A DNA stretch of 64,000 bases from the NCBI GenBank assembly GCA_027924585.1, contig BSBM01000123.1, positions 13,828,001 to 13,892,000 on the forward strand. The letters run 5' to 3'. Below the pieces are notes generated by a model. The model made no database searches. It had not been told where the DNA came from and saw only the letters and a list, made by a program, of their open reading frames with translations. Shown here piece after piece: positions 45,299-57,387 of this stretch (positions within the stretch are counted from its first letter, which is position 1; the number at the start of each line of letters is the position of its first letter). Both the position numbers and the translations under genes were made by a program. This DNA is from Larix kaempferi. Its lineage: Eukaryota > Streptophyta > Pinopsida > Pinales > Pinaceae.

Positions 45299-47076
45299 AA
45301 ATTTACCATGGGGGTGCTCGTTTTCTAAGCAAGAGCACCCACCATAACCCTAAACCCACTTTGAGAATAATTTGAGTGATTATTTATCACTTAAATTAAA
45401 ATTCTCTCGAAAAAGGCCAAAATGACCAATAAATGGCCAAAAAAGACATAATAAAGGAAAAAGACCAAATCCCATTGATTGAGGGAACATGTCAGAAAGA
45501 TGGCAGTTAACTGGCAATCAAATATTGGTTTGTCTAGAGATCAAATTTGGTGGATTGGCATCAAATCCTTTGAGGTTGAGTTTAGTCCACATAAGAGGGG
45601 CGCATCTCCTTGAGTGAGGGCGCATCATTTGAGGTGGCACAAATCAAATGGAGGGTGGGAAATCCAAGAAAGAGGGCGCATCTCTTCATGAGATGCGACA
45701 CATACCTCTTTGAGTTATCTCTCAATCAATCCCTTGAATCTCTCATCAAAATCGCCCTCTTCTACCAGTGATGGATGTGCCCCCCTGGGGTCTCTTTGGC
45801 TACAAAAGCAATGCCTCTTCGCCATTAGAAACTAGTTTGAGTTGCTCTGAGAAAGGCTTGCATATTGTAATAGTGTAGTATTTTTGTTGTTGGAATAAGA
45901 GAAAGCTTTGGAGGCTAGATGGTGTCATGTGTATTGAGGTAACTTGTAATTGTTGTATTGTCTTGCTTCTTGGATCTTGTGAGTTTGGCCTTGGGAGGAT
46001 TGTTATCAGTCGGTAGGAAAAGAATATTGTTAATAAGTTTATTAACTTGTTCTTTTTTATATATGTATGTTTAGAGATCTAGATCTGGCATTGTTATATA
46101 AGTTTATTGACATGTTGTAATATCTCTATATATGTATTACCGGATCTCACAAATTTCTTTGCAAGTCTATGATTAGTTGCAAGTATCCTAGATTGGAAAA
46201 GGGATTAAGCTAGCTTGCTTCTTTGTCATCTTCAAATATTTACATGGGATAGTCCCTTGACATTCCACCGGAAACCCCCTTAGTTGATTGTTCCAGCACC
46301 AAGCCATCTTTTCTTCTCTCTCTCCATCTAAATTAAAGCATCTTGGTTACTGGTTCTATTAAGTTTTAGATCTCATTTATACAAGCATTATCTTTAGATA
46401 TGATTTATTTACATGATTAGATCTTAGTCTCTAAAAGGATTATTTTTCATACTAGATCTATCATAGATTACTTCACTTTTGCAAGTCATTTCATGGTTTA
46501 TTTGAAGGCTTGAAGTAGAAGTTATTTTATGAGTTTTAAAGATATATTTGGAAAGATATAAGTGCTCTTCATTGGCTTCCCCAAAAGGCAAGCTAATATC
46601 CTCAAGAAAGTCCCTTTTCTTGAGTTATTTTGGTATTTTTAAGTGTAGTTGAACTTAGTTTTTTTAGACATTTTTTTGTGGCTATCCAAAAACACTCTTA
46701 AAGTGTTTTTGGGTGTCTTTCATTACTAATAGCTCGTTGTTTTTACAGCATTGACGAACAGGTAGGAGGAAACTCTGGCCAAATTTCAAACTTTTGGGCC
46801 ATCCAGGGCATCCCGAACACTTCCTTCTTCTTTCAACTAATTTTTTTGAACTTTTTGTAAGCCTTTGGTTCCCAAATTGTAAGGACCAAAGGCATTTCTT
46901 CAAAGCATTGTAAAATCTAAATAATAAAGAGAAGCAAGTGGGCTACCCAGTGCCCACACCCCATTCCCCCTGGGGGGATTTGCGTCCATGTCACTTTTCG
47001 TGGCGTGACTGTCTCTAACCCATCTCTTTTATTTCTTTTGTTCTAATTAACTAATCTAAGCTAAAATAAATCGTTT
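45299..47076 (+). repeat. LTR family L, copy A, second part
   Basis: Continues copy A. A TATA-like box (tacaaaag, 45801-45808) is followed by 'gctttggagg', as in copy B (tataaaag at 56544). The region 46250-47076 has no ORF with family support. It ends at about 47076, where a primer-site-like sequence begins. Confidence 0.6.
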
Positions 47077-47097
47077 GTTGGCTCCGTTTCAACGATG
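47077..47097 (+). other. Possible primer-binding site of LTR family L
   Basis: TTGGCTCCGTTTCAACGA resembles the TGGCGCCGTTGCCGGGGA-type site of Athila/Tat Gypsy elements. Imperfect. Confidence 0.4.
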
Positions 47098-47514
47098 GAC
47101 CACACACTCACTCAGGATGTTTATTTTTCATTTTTTGTAACAATTGCACTCACTACACTTAGCTAGTTTTAATTCCATTTTGTATTGTGGCAAAGTAATG
47201 AACCCCTGCGCATTCTTGAAGTACGGTGCTATTGAAAGGGCTTTCCTGAGTAGGTGGAATTTGATCGGAAAAGAGATTCGTGGTTTAGGTTAATTAGAAA
47301 ACATTTTTACTTTTGCAATTTGCTTTTAGTTCTTGTAAAACGAACCGGATTCTATTCCCCGTATGCTCTGGACCTTTGCTGCCCGTCCAATCAGTTGGTC
47401 ACATCAGAAAGGGATTAGAGTGTCTAGTCTAATAGGACAATCCACATAAAACTAATCTTCGAGAATTCGGGAGGTCGCAGAGAGTGACTATCATAGAGTC
47501 AGGGGGATACTCAT

Positions 47515-48025
47515 TAATGAGGTTCATCCTCTCCCCATTGGACACTTGGTAAAGCTGCTCTTGCGCTCAGTTCAAGAAGGTGAGTCTTAGTGGGCCAAAC
47601 CAAGAACAAACCCACTAACAACCATCACTTTTAATAATAAATTTACCAAGAACAATTGCACAACATTTTCCTTTTCAACATTTCATTTCGACACCAGTCT
47701 TGTTGTTTGATATATTAATATGTTGAAATGTTTATGCTTTAATGATGATGATGTATGTCGAATGCTGTGAAGTTTGATGTTACATTGCTCTTGTGTTGAA
47801 TAATTTAACTCCTAGATTAACTTTCCTTTTTTGGAGCTTAGCTTCAAAGCCTTAGTTTCTTTTCTTAGGGTCCACACCCCTTGGCTTCGCTAGGAGTAAG
47901 CCTAGATAGAGGAGTTCAGTGTTGAGTGACAATATCTCAACTTGAGACTTGCCCCCAAGGATGCACCAAGTGGCTTGAAGATTTCTACCGCGTTATCCCT
48001 GGTGTGTATTCAGGCGACAACAGAG
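47515..48025 (+). repeat. Diverged direct repeat, right copy
   Basis: Uninterrupted partner of 38510-39475; it lacks the hAT MITE. No coding content. Confidence 0.65.
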
Positions 48026-48480
48026 TGCACCCTTAAAAAAGGAAATATAAACATTTTTCTCCCTTTCTAATCTTGTGTAGGTATTTCCAACATATCAATT
48101 GGATTGAGGTTAACCTATACCAAAATCTTTCCCTTGGTGAATTTTCTAAGCAAGGCCCTCTTGGTAAATTTTGAATGACTCCATGCCCTAAAGTGTGTTT
48201 GGCACTTGTGTCTTCCATTCAACCATCAAAAGGTAAAAAATATCAAAACGCCCTAAACCCCCTTTTTAATTTTTGTTTTAAGTTGAAATATACTAACCTT
48301 GAAGAAAACAATATTTAGATTTCACAATTACTTTAGATCTATATTTTCATTGAATATCTTTGGATTAAATTTAATTAGAAGTCTTAATTTAACCCTAAAG
48401 ATTCATTATTAAATTTTCAACTTTCTTTTTCGTAAGCCTTAGGGCATTAAAGTTCAATTTTCTAAAGACTTAGCCCTAAA
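48026..48480. other. No gene seen
   Basis: AT-rich, only short frames. Confidence 0.5.
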
Positions 48481-48599
48481 AATATGAATTTTGTATCATA
48501 GATTTATCTCTAGTATATTTAGATTTTATTACTCATTTGTGCCTTTACGTTGTTTATTTTTATTTGTGAGTAATAGTTATATTTCTACAATTTGGAAAT

Positions 48600-49680
48600 C
48601 ACCTCTATTAAACATTAAAACCAGTATTAAACGGGGACTTGCCGCCCAAGGTCGATGGATCGCCCCCCTCACTCCCCACACCCCGGGGGCTTGGAGGCTC
48701 TTGCCGAAATGTATCCCTTTGTCCCCAAAATTCTAAAACTCTCCGAAACGCATGGGGGAGCGCGCCCCTCTCTTATGAAGCTCGCACCGGCGATGGGGGT
48801 GCCTAGGCATTCCTTCCTGAAAATGGGGTGTGCCTAGACGCCCCCCCACAATTTTGTCATTTTGCTTAAAAAAACGAAATCAAATAAAAACAAAAAAAAC
48901 CTACTTTACCCTACCTTCTTACCTTTTATCATTTCATTGAGCCCTCACCGCCGATGTGAGTTGAGAAGAGCCCGTGAGTTGGAGAAGAGCCCCTCATTGA
49001 AGACTGAAGAGTCATCGCCGTTACTGTGAGTTGTATAGCCTCTATGGAGGAGAGTGTTGTGTTGGAGGGACGTTGTGAGTGTGGACCCGTGGAGGAGAGT
49101 GCTATGTTGGAGGGTTGTTGTGGACTTGTGGAGGAGTGCCTACCGATTGGAGGAGAACAGTCGGTAGCTCATGCTGTTTGTTGGAGTGCCCACCGTTCAG
49201 AGGAGAGCCTATCGGTTGGAGGAGGGAGATTGACAACACTGTTGGAGCAATCTTAATTTACTATTGATGTTTCAGACTCTAGTTCAAACTTAGTATTTAC
49301 CATTTTACTATTTTACTATTTTAGCATACAATATCATTGATTCAATTTTTCAATTAGAATGACTAAAATATGAAATTTGAATATCAAGATTCAAATGACA
49401 AATTTGAAAATGATCATGATGAATTGACACATTGTGTAACGTGTTTGTATTATTAATTTCATAAATTGTTAGATTCTGATTTACATTGCACAATGTTGAA
49501 TTGTATTATTAATTTGTTAGATTATGATTTACATTGTTGGGATTTATTACTTTTTATGACCTCGACGTCCCCTCGTCCCCCCTGAATTTCCCTAAAATTT
49601 GGGGATGGTCTCCACACATCCCCAATGTGCGTTTCCCCGCTCCCGTGCTCCTGCATCTTGTAAACTTGGGGGAACATTGA
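48600..49680. other. GC-rich segment, possible DNA transposon remnant
   Basis: Two GC-rich patches (48630-48860 and 49555-49670) with G/C runs such as 'gggggag' and 'ccccgggggc' flank a segment with a Glu/Gly-rich frame (49026-49256) made of near-repeats of 'gtggaggagagtgctatgttggag'. The right patch contains 'gacgtcccctcgtcccccc' and the left 'acggggacttgccgccc', so the ends may be related inverted repeats. No transposase motif is readable. Confidence 0.3.
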
Positions 49681-50716
49681 TTAAAACATAAATTTACAAC
49701 TCATTCATATTTCTAAATGTTAAATATTTCTTATGTTTGAGTTGGTTACTAAATTTCTATAATTTACAGCCATATAAAATCATAATTATATCATACATTG
49801 TAGAATTATTCATTGCCCTACATGATCCCAAGTGTTTTATCATTTTTCTTGGGTTAATTTTATTTTTTATAATTCTGGAATATACTTTTAATTTCTGCAT
49901 TTTTATTTTATTAATTTTCAGAATTAATATTTCTCTTGCAAGATTTAACATACATCTATTGAAGGGAAATTTCATAGTGTTTTTCACCACTCATTCTAGT
50001 GATTATTACCACTCATTAAAAATGGTTCTTACCACTAATTCCTGAGCAGCTTAATTCACCTAGTTTCTAACATCTAATTGCTTGGAGTATTTAACTTCTG
50101 TCTTACAATCTTATAATCAGTTATGTTTATTGGTGATTAAGTTTTAATCTTTGATTAGAGCAATTCAATACATATTCATTAAATACAACATCCTTGAGCT
50201 CATCACAAACACTAGGGTTTAACCCTAGACCTTGTTCTTAGCCTTGGACATCTTATTAATTCACATTGCATATTTTTAACATCTTTTAATATTGTGAATC
50301 GATAACTTGTCTATTTTATGCTTCTAGTTTCATTGTTATATTTATTTGAAGCAATTCCATTTGAGTCTTGGTGTTTTATTGAGCATATCTTCTTAATTAT
50401 CGATTCATTTGGCATCTTAAGTTCATAATTTCATTTATATTTTTATTGAGCTTAAGTTATAATTAATTCTCACATTTTTACTTAAAATAAATATCATCTA
50501 GTTAGGGAAGGCTCCTTTGGCTTTTGAGTTGGCCTAAAGAGAAGCGATTGGTTATGTGGTGACATTGGCAACCAATCCAAGGTTGCCTTTGGCTGTACCC
50601 ATGGATTGGGACCTTTTACTCTTAGGTACAAGTTGAGAGGTAACACACTCCACATCACATGACACACCCTCAAGCATAGTGCAAACACTTTCAAAGTAAC
50701 CCCAAAAGATAACACT
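49681..50716. other. No gene seen
   Basis: AT-rich; the overlapping frames at 49737-50045 (plus) and 49757-49990 (minus) are hydrophobic and Lys-rich by composition and have no family match. Confidence 0.5.
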
Positions 50717-50721
50717 CCACT
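50717..50721. repeat. Target duplication CCACT, left
   Basis: Matches 53300-53304 on the other side of the coiled-coil LTR element. Confidence 0.75.
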
Positions 50722-51016
50722 TGAAACGGAAAAACTTCGTTTCTTACGAGAATAACCAGCGTAAATAAGCCAAAAGACAGTAATCCATTAATGGAAATAA
50801 TAGAAATATTTATGATAAGATAAGAGATGAGTTTTACATCTTACAATGCTTGGACTTTATAAGCCATTTGTGCCTTTTCGACCATAAGGCATGTCTTTTG
50901 ACTACTTTAGTTACTTAATTTTTTTTTTTTATTATTATTTATTAATATTAATATTAAAGTTATTATTTATATATGTGTATATATATTATTATGTTATATA
51001 TATATTTTATATAACA
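50722..51016 (-). repeat. 3' LTR (295 bp)
   Basis: Shares about 200 bp with 53073-53275 ('gacagtaatccattaatgga', 'gcttggactttataagccat', 'ttaatattaatatta'). TATA-like CTTATAAAG on the minus strand. Confidence 0.82.
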
Positions 51017-51085
51017 TTGTCTTCCTCTTATAGATGCTTTGTCCTCAAAGCATATTGAAGACAAGGCTTACGTCTGATTTTTTTC

Positions 51086-52261
51086 TTATGATGTTATTTT
51101 ACGCTCTTTTGTGTTAGTAACTGCCATACTTGACAAAACGAGACGATATGAGTTACGAATTCCCAAGAAAAACTGTCGCATTGTATGTGAAGTGGTCCAT
51201 CCGAGATCTATCTTCATTGGAGTGGTTTGTTGATCGATTTGATGGATGGAACTTCTCGTTTCTTGTTTTCGCCTAACTTGTTGATTTTGTCTCTGTTCTG
51301 CTTTCAAATCACAACTCATCTGTTTATGTTCTTTTTGTTGTTGGTCATATCGATTTTTGTAATTTGGGTGACGATAAGGTATTCGAGTCACTTGCGGAAT
51401 GTTTGTAGAGACTTCAACTTTTTGTGTTTCTGCCGATTTATTGATCGATACCTCTTCAATATAAGTGTTTTTCGGATTTTGAACATTGATTGGATTGGTA
51501 CTGGTTTTTTCTGACATCTGAATCGATGATGTCGCTATGTCGATGGTTTCGGTCATTGTTTCTCTTTCCATAGTTTGGACACCCTTTGCTGAAGATTTTT
51601 CTAGCTTCTCATCTTTTAGGTTTTTTATTTGTCCAGTCAACTCTTGATTGTGATTTGTAAGGTAGCGATTTTCTTCTTGCATTTGTAGTAATTTCCCTTC
51701 AATGTCTTCATTAACTTGTTCTGTTTTCCGAATACTTTTTAACTTTCTGATTTTTGTAAGTAAAATTTTCCTTTGGTTCTTTAGTTGGAAAATTTCTTCA
51801 ATATTGGCAGATAATGTTTTATTGATCCTTGTGCTCTCTAGCTTATGATTGTTGTTAATGTCGTCTTTTTGTTGCTGGAGTTCTTTTAATTGTTGCTGAT
51901 GATGATAGTTCTCTGATTCTTGATCTTCCAATTCCTTTTGGATTTGTGTAATTTCATCATCTTTTTCCATGAGAATTTTGTTCAACCGTTTTATTTCTTC
52001 TTTACTCTCTATAATTTCCTTTTTGATATCTTGGCTTTGGAAATTCTGATTGGAGTGTTCTTTAGTCCTTAATTCCTCAATCTGAGTGGTTAACTTCGTA
52101 ATATGCTCTTCTAACCAATGATTTTTCTGCTCCATTAACTTATTTAAGATTTCCTGCTTCTTAATCTCAAATTGTAGATGATGATTGGTTGTTTTATATT
52201 GCTCTAATTCACCCCATATTGTTTGTAGTTGTGACTTTATTTTTGAATATGTGTTTGCCAT
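51086..52261 (-). CDS. Unknown coiled-coil protein, 391 aa
   Basis: The longest intact frame in the window. Residues 1-230 are almost entirely heptad-type, charged sequence (MANTYSKIKSQLQTIWGELE, LNKILMEKDDEITQIQKELE, LTGQIKNLKDEK) and predict a long parallel coiled coil. Residues 231-290 are Thr/Ser-rich (METMTETID-like), 290-350 are basic and Gln-rich (YRHPNYKNRYDQQQKEHKQM), and the tail ends VTNTKERKITS. No signal peptide, membrane segment, zinc knuckle or recognisable gag domain. It starts at the first ATG after an AT-rich leader and stops shortly before the polypurine tract. I infer a structural, gag-like or capsid-associated protein, because it is the only ORF of an LTR element; the function is not known from sequence. 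Confidence 0.7.
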   Translation of the reverse strand: MANTYSKIKSQLQTIWGELEQYKTTNHHLQFEIKKQEILNKLMEQKNHWLEEHITKLTTQIEELRTKEHSNQNFQSQDIKKEIIESKEEIKRLNKILMEKDDEITQIQKELEDQESENYHHQQQLKELQQQKDDINNNHKLESTRINKTLSANIEEIFQLKNQRKILLTKIRKLKSIRKTEQVNEDIEGKLLQMQEENRYLTNHNQELTGQIKNLKDEKLEKSSAKGVQTMERETMTETIDIATSSIQMSEKTSTNPINVQNPKNTYIEEVSINKSAETQKVEVSTNIPQVTRIPYRHPNYKNRYDQQQKEHKQMSCDLKAEQRQNQQVRRKQETRSSIHQIDQQTTPMKIDLGWTTSHTMRQFFLGIRNSYRLVLSSMAVTNTKERKITS

Positions 52262-52439
52262 AGTTGCGATTACGACTTCTCTTAACTTCGTCTTCTTTTC
52301 GTCGACAATGGGAAGACACGAAGGATGTAATAATTCCTAATCTGGTTCTTTTGAAGAAAAAATTGTCCTTTGACTTTTTCTTCGGGGATAACTAGTCTTC
52401 CCTTTTGACTTTGATTTTTGCTGTTCTTCTCTTTTTTTA

Positions 52440-52725
52440 TAAAATAATAAATTAATAATTATTACTATTATTAAGGGTTTAATAATAATAATAAATAATA
52501 TATATTATAATAACAATTATTATTAAGTATAATAATAATAATAATGTATTATAATATTATAACTTTTTTTTTGAAATTTTAAATATTATAACAATAATAT
52601 TATTATTATAATATATATATTTTTGGAATGATTCAAATTAGGGCATTGAAATTATTTATAATAATAATTATTATATATAATAATAATATTATTATAAAAA
52701 AAATTGGAATTGGGTTGAATTAGGG
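52440..52725. repeat. (TAA/ATT)-rich low-complexity leader
   Basis: Long runs of ATT/TAA on both strands in the leader of the coiled-coil element. Confidence 0.85.
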
Positions 52726-52729
52726 TTTT

Positions 52730-53068
52730 GAACCCTAGGAGTGGACGTGGATAATGGTAGATGAACAGTGAGATGGCAGGTCCATTTGGGCGATTATGGT
52801 AAAGGGAAGGATTGATAAAGTGGTGATGGAGGATGGATGAGGGCGATGGAGGGTGCAACGTTGAGCAAGGATGGGACAGAGAGGTGATGGGAGCAGTGCG
52901 CAGCAAGGGGGGAGTATGCACCAAGGCGTGAGAGCTGCTGCGGTGTGAAGGAGCAGGGGCGCAGTTGTGGTTGGTGGAGGATTGAAGCGATGAGGAGGGC
53001 GTGGTAGAAAAGCCGAATGGGCAGCGGCATCAAGTTAAGGGGAGGTTAGGTGGAGGGGTGAGGGAAAG
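52730..53068 (-). other. GC-rich leader segment of foreign look
   Basis: On the minus strand a C/T-rich, gene-leader-like stretch ending in AACCCTAATTC. It abuts the 5' LTR exactly where the LTR pair stops matching (53069), in the place where the inner end of the LTR and the primer site should be. Open frames at 52652-53033 are composition effects. Confidence 0.45.
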
Positions 53069-53072
53069 GGAA

Positions 53073-53299
53073 AAAGACAGTAATCCATTAATGGAAATAA
53101 TAGAAATATTTATGATAATTGATGAGATAAGAGATGATTTTTACATTTTACAATGCTTGGACTTTATAAGCCATTTGTGCCTTTTTCGACCATAAGGCAT
53201 GTCTTTTGACTACTTTAGTTACTTAATATTTTATTATTATTATTATTATTTATTAATATTAATATTAATGTTATTATCTCTCTCTCTATATATATAACA
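53073..53299 (-). repeat. 5' LTR, incomplete
   Basis: Matches the 3' LTR from its start to 'gacagtaatcc', then stops; about 50 bp of the inner end are missing or replaced. Confidence 0.75.
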
Positions 53300-53304
53300 C
53301 CACT
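53300..53304. repeat. Target duplication CCACT, right
   Basis: Partner of 50717-50721. Confidence 0.75.
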
Positions 53305-55467
53305 CTTGACTCTCTAACTCCACCCTTAATGATGACGAGACAATCCAATTTTGTAAGGGGGGCTCTTATTCATGTGACATGACACATTTTTTGACAGTTG
53401 AAAAAATGTATGTTCACTCACCTTTAGCAAATGCATTAATGACACGGTGACACTGTGACCTCATAATTTGTTGCATGACCCATCCATGTCCTCAATACAT
53501 CATCACTCTCGATTTAATCCCATTTTACATATTTACATTCCAATGAACATTTTTGGGGCTAACAGCAAGACAACTCATCCTCTATCACTGAACTAATTTA
53601 TTAAAACTTCTAAATAAAATGCTAATGGACAACTTTTGTCTACAGCATGCTAAAATTTGGTCCCTTGCATTGAGTGGTTTTATGATTATTCATACAAGTA
53701 TTAATATGAGCATGCTTTGGAAATTGCTAGAATTACTAAGTATATATCATTGTTGGAAATTAAATAAATATGTTAAATAAGTGCCTCAAATAAGCCCCAT
53801 TAACCTGAATAAAACAATAAACTTAAGCAATGCGATGAGTTTATTACAAAGGAAAATAGTAGCATGCAAAATGGAAATACCAAAGGAGATGATGCTACTT
53901 AAAATAAGTGATATCTCCAATGCAAAAAGGAAAATAAATTGGACAAACAAAAGACCAATACACTGAACACCCACTGTTTTTTTACCTCCATTTTGGACCA
54001 TCATTGTATATGTATATGTGAGTGGCAATATCCACATCCGGCTGCAAGCAAAAGGACTTTGGACATCAGATTCAAAGTGAACAAATCATATGCATGAGCA
54101 GAGATAGCAGCAATTTTAGCATCTTTCAATCTAGAGAACAACAAAATATATTTGGGCACTTCGATTTACAGTTCTAAAAACAAGTTGCCTATAAAAATGC
54201 ATAACAAATTTAGTACAACAATGGACATCTTTCGATCCTCTGCCTATATTTTAATAATTTAAAATACACTTGGACCTAATGGCTCATTAAATAAATAATA
54301 TGAAGCACTACATAGAGAACTACCCTTTCCAAGAAATAGATATATCAAGCACTATAAAGATATACCAAGCACAATGTAGAGAACTACCCTTTCCAAAAAT
54401 GGATTGCAAGACAAAATAAAGATGTAAATCCACTAGAACATTATGGGAGAAACACAATAATTTTCCTTAAAGCAATTTTCCATGAGGACACATTCCTTCA
54501 CTACGCATGCTCCCTATACTTGGGGACTTCAGTGGGAACATCCAGTGCCCTCCTCTATACACCCATATTACTTGAGGACTTTAATAGGGGTATTCCTTGC
54601 AGAAATAGGATGCTTCCTGTTCTTGGGAGTACTCTAGGCCACCCCTATGGGGATGCATCCTCATAAGAGACATAAAATAAAATAAAAAACAACAGAAAAC
54701 ATTATTTTTTCTTTAAAGCAACGTGAGGGTCCCAACACCTTCACCTTTTTATTCCTCTATAAACCCCCCCTGTTATCACATCCATAGTAGCCGGGTTACC
54801 ATGATGATCCTGAGCAATTTGTTCTGGACCTGAGCCAATCCTTCATTGAGATGAGCCTACTTTTTTCATAGTGATGATCAGTGGTAGAGTGCCTACAAAG
54901 GAAACCAGAGTTCCAGAGCAGTATCATTAGCTTTCCCTTGTCACTTTTAAGCCTTCATGATCCCAGAGGTACACTTGTTAGACCATGGTTTCACTTTAGC
55001 AGTGCAACATAGCAAGCGGCTGATGTATCTTCCTTTGCCCTCTAGAGTCTAGACTGTCGGAAGTAGTTCAGATCCAAATGTAGAGATGACTGAGTGCGTA
55101 TATGGTGTGAGGTTTGCATATGTATGTTATCTTTCCTGATTATTTTAGTAGATGTGACTGGTCATATGTGGTAACAACATGGTGATTATGTATCTTATGG
55201 TTGCATTTGGACTGACAATTGAAATGGTTAAATAGTAAGGTGTTAAGGCTTAGGCATATGCTCATCAATAGGGTTATCCCTCTGTACAACCTAGCCCATT
55301 CCCCATCTATCTTTGGCACCACCTGTTCACTTGCCTTTCCATCCATCCATTCATATGTTATGCAGACTCTCTCCCTTAACTTCTATAAGACTTATGAGAT
55401 CAAAGACCTTCCCCACTCTAACCTCTATAGTAGTATGGCCTCTGTTACCAACTATTTTGGACCATAG
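53305..55467. other. Non-coding, no gene seen
   Basis: AT-rich to 54.4 kb, then moderately complex. A 36-bp phrase (gtagagaactaccctttcc) occurs twice, at about 54314 and 54377. Short frames at 55219-55729 show no family match. Confidence 0.5.
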
Positions 55468-56802
55468 TTGGATTTCTTGTGAGCTGCCAGAGTTGTGAAC
55501 ATCTCCAATGGTCATCATCAATGTTCAGAAGTCCGGAAGTATTTTTCAGGGCCATTTTGGCCCCTTTTGTAATAATTGCATGTCCATACCCCCATGGGGA
55601 ATTGTAATAAGTTGGTCTAAGCATGGTCTTTTTGTATCAGGATTGGCTTACCTTAGGTTTATCTGTCAAGGGGATACTCTAGAGTGTTTATTCCTTAGGA
55701 ATTATGCGTTGCGCTTCAATGACGTATAATTCCTGATTTTTTCACTCACACCTCCAAAGCCGGAGTATTTTCCTTGGTGGTCAAACCTTGGGAAGTTATT
55801 AAAGCCTAAGTGTCTATGTATTTTTACATTCTAGCCATCAATAATGAGTCATACGGACATGCACTAGGTCCCTTAGGAGTTTGAGTCAATTCTGAGAAAA
55901 ATAATTTTTCCCGTAAACTTTGGCTATTTTTTAATAGTTTAAATGGGAAATTTCAAATTGCAATAGAAGTATGGTATGGAAGCAGAATTTGGCGTGGGGG
56001 TGCTCGTTTTCATGCTCAAAGCATCCTCTTTACCCTAGGGCCCACTTCTCCTATGTTTCGGGTGATTAAATTATCACTTAAGGCATTTTTGCTCAAAATG
56101 CGACAAAATGTCAAAAAAATGCTAAAAGTGGTACAAAATGGCACTAAGAGACAAAGTTAGAAATTCGAGAAACATGATTAAAACATGTGGAAAAAGGTGG
56201 CAATGTGGTCTCTTATGGAGGGCGACCTCTTCAAGTGGATGAAGCACATGGTTTAAAAGTCAAAGCTTAGGGTGGCGAAAGGAATCAAGTTGGGAGTGGC
56301 GCATAAGCCTCACATGGGCGTCACACCTCACATGGGCGTCACACCTCACATGTGGCAACTCGTAAAGGTTGGAGATGTTTCCAAAGTGAAGAGGGGCGCC
56401 CATGAGGTGGCAGCCACCTCATTTGATCACGCCAACCAAGTATGAGTTCGTGTTTTAGTTCAAGAGAAAATCACTCCATGGATTAAGGGATGCACTCCTC
56501 TCTCAAACCTAACTCATGCGCCCCCCACTTCTTGTATTCCTTCTATAAAAGCAACGCTTGCTCCATTGTTTGAGGGATGCAAGGAACCTCTGCTAAGTTT
56601 ATATTGTAATTCTTTTGCCTTTTGTGCTTGAATAAATTTGCGGCTTTGGAGGTCCACATGGTGCATGCATGAGATCATTGATTCCTTATGAGGTAATATT
56701 GTTTAAAGTTTATGCATGCTAGTTAAACTTGGTAATCATATTAGCTTAGAGGGCTTCCTCTCAAGCACATAGGGCAAGTATTTGTAGTCTTCAAGTTACT
56801 TG
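55468..56802 (+). repeat. LTR family L, copy B
   Basis: Uninterrupted counterpart of 41450-41973 plus 45299 onwards, up to the Copia element that starts at 56803. TATA box tataaaag at 56544-56551. It includes an 18-bp tandem repeat (cctcacatgggcgtcaca) at 56308-56350. Confidence 0.75.
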
Positions 56803-57387
56803 TGTTAGAGTTTGCACTTTAATTCAATTATGTTAGATCTTTATTCTGAAAGATAGACAAGCACAACAATGCACAAGAACACACAAGAAATTTCTTCGGG
56901 GAAACCATAAAGGAGAAAACCCTGCAACTTCTTCAGAAATAGATTCGTCACTTAGTACAGTATCAAACCAAGATAGCAAACCAAAAATAAGATGACTTTT
57001 GCAGCTTCCTTCTTCTTCTCCAGCGAACTTGTCTTTTCTCCTCCTTGATGCGAACTTGCTAGAGTGAGACTGTCCAAATGAGGGAGAGCTCCTCCCTATT
57101 TATACTTTATGTATGAGTGACCTAAATCCCCAATGGCGTCGATTTCCTTACCTGACTGGGCCGACCTGTCCTAGGGAGACTCAAAAATACATTTTATACG
57201 TAACCTTTTGGGGACTATTGCCCCGAATTACAATGGAGATTTTACCTTGATATTCTTACATGACCAAATACAACAATGACATCCCCGAACAGAGGAAAAA
57301 CATCTCCAACGGAGGTACAATAAAAATACAATAATGATATAATAAAATATACAAATGAATATCTTCGAAGTTACATTTACAACAACA
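56803..57387 (-). repeat. Copia 3' LTR
   Basis: Plus-strand ends TGTTAGAGTTTGC...TTTACAACAACA. Purine tract GTTAAGAGGGAG follows (57399-57388 on minus). TATA box near 57100. Confidence 0.92.

Larger units (their letters stand above)
50722..53299 (-). mobile_element. Compact LTR element with one coiled-coil ORF
   Basis: 2.58 kb, bounded by CCACT on both sides and by TG...CA ends. On the minus strand: 5' LTR start TGTTATATATATAG at 53299, a GC-rich then AT-rich leader, ATG at 52261, one 391-codon ORF, the phrase 'tgctttgaggacaaagc' typical of the end of Gypsy pol, a polypurine tract (AAGAGGAAGACAA, 51029-51017), and 3' LTR 51016-50722. No protease, RT or integrase. It resembles a non-autonomous Gypsy derivative that kept only a first ORF. 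Confidence 0.78.

Noticed and set aside
49737-50045. 102-codon hydrophobic frame
   Set aside because: AT-rich composition yields Ile/Phe/Leu runs on one strand and Lys/Asn on the other; no conserved feature.
52652-53033. Two minus-strand frames rich in Pro, Ser and Leu
   Set aside because: Pyrimidine-rich leader sequence of the LTR element; no ATG context or motif to support translation.
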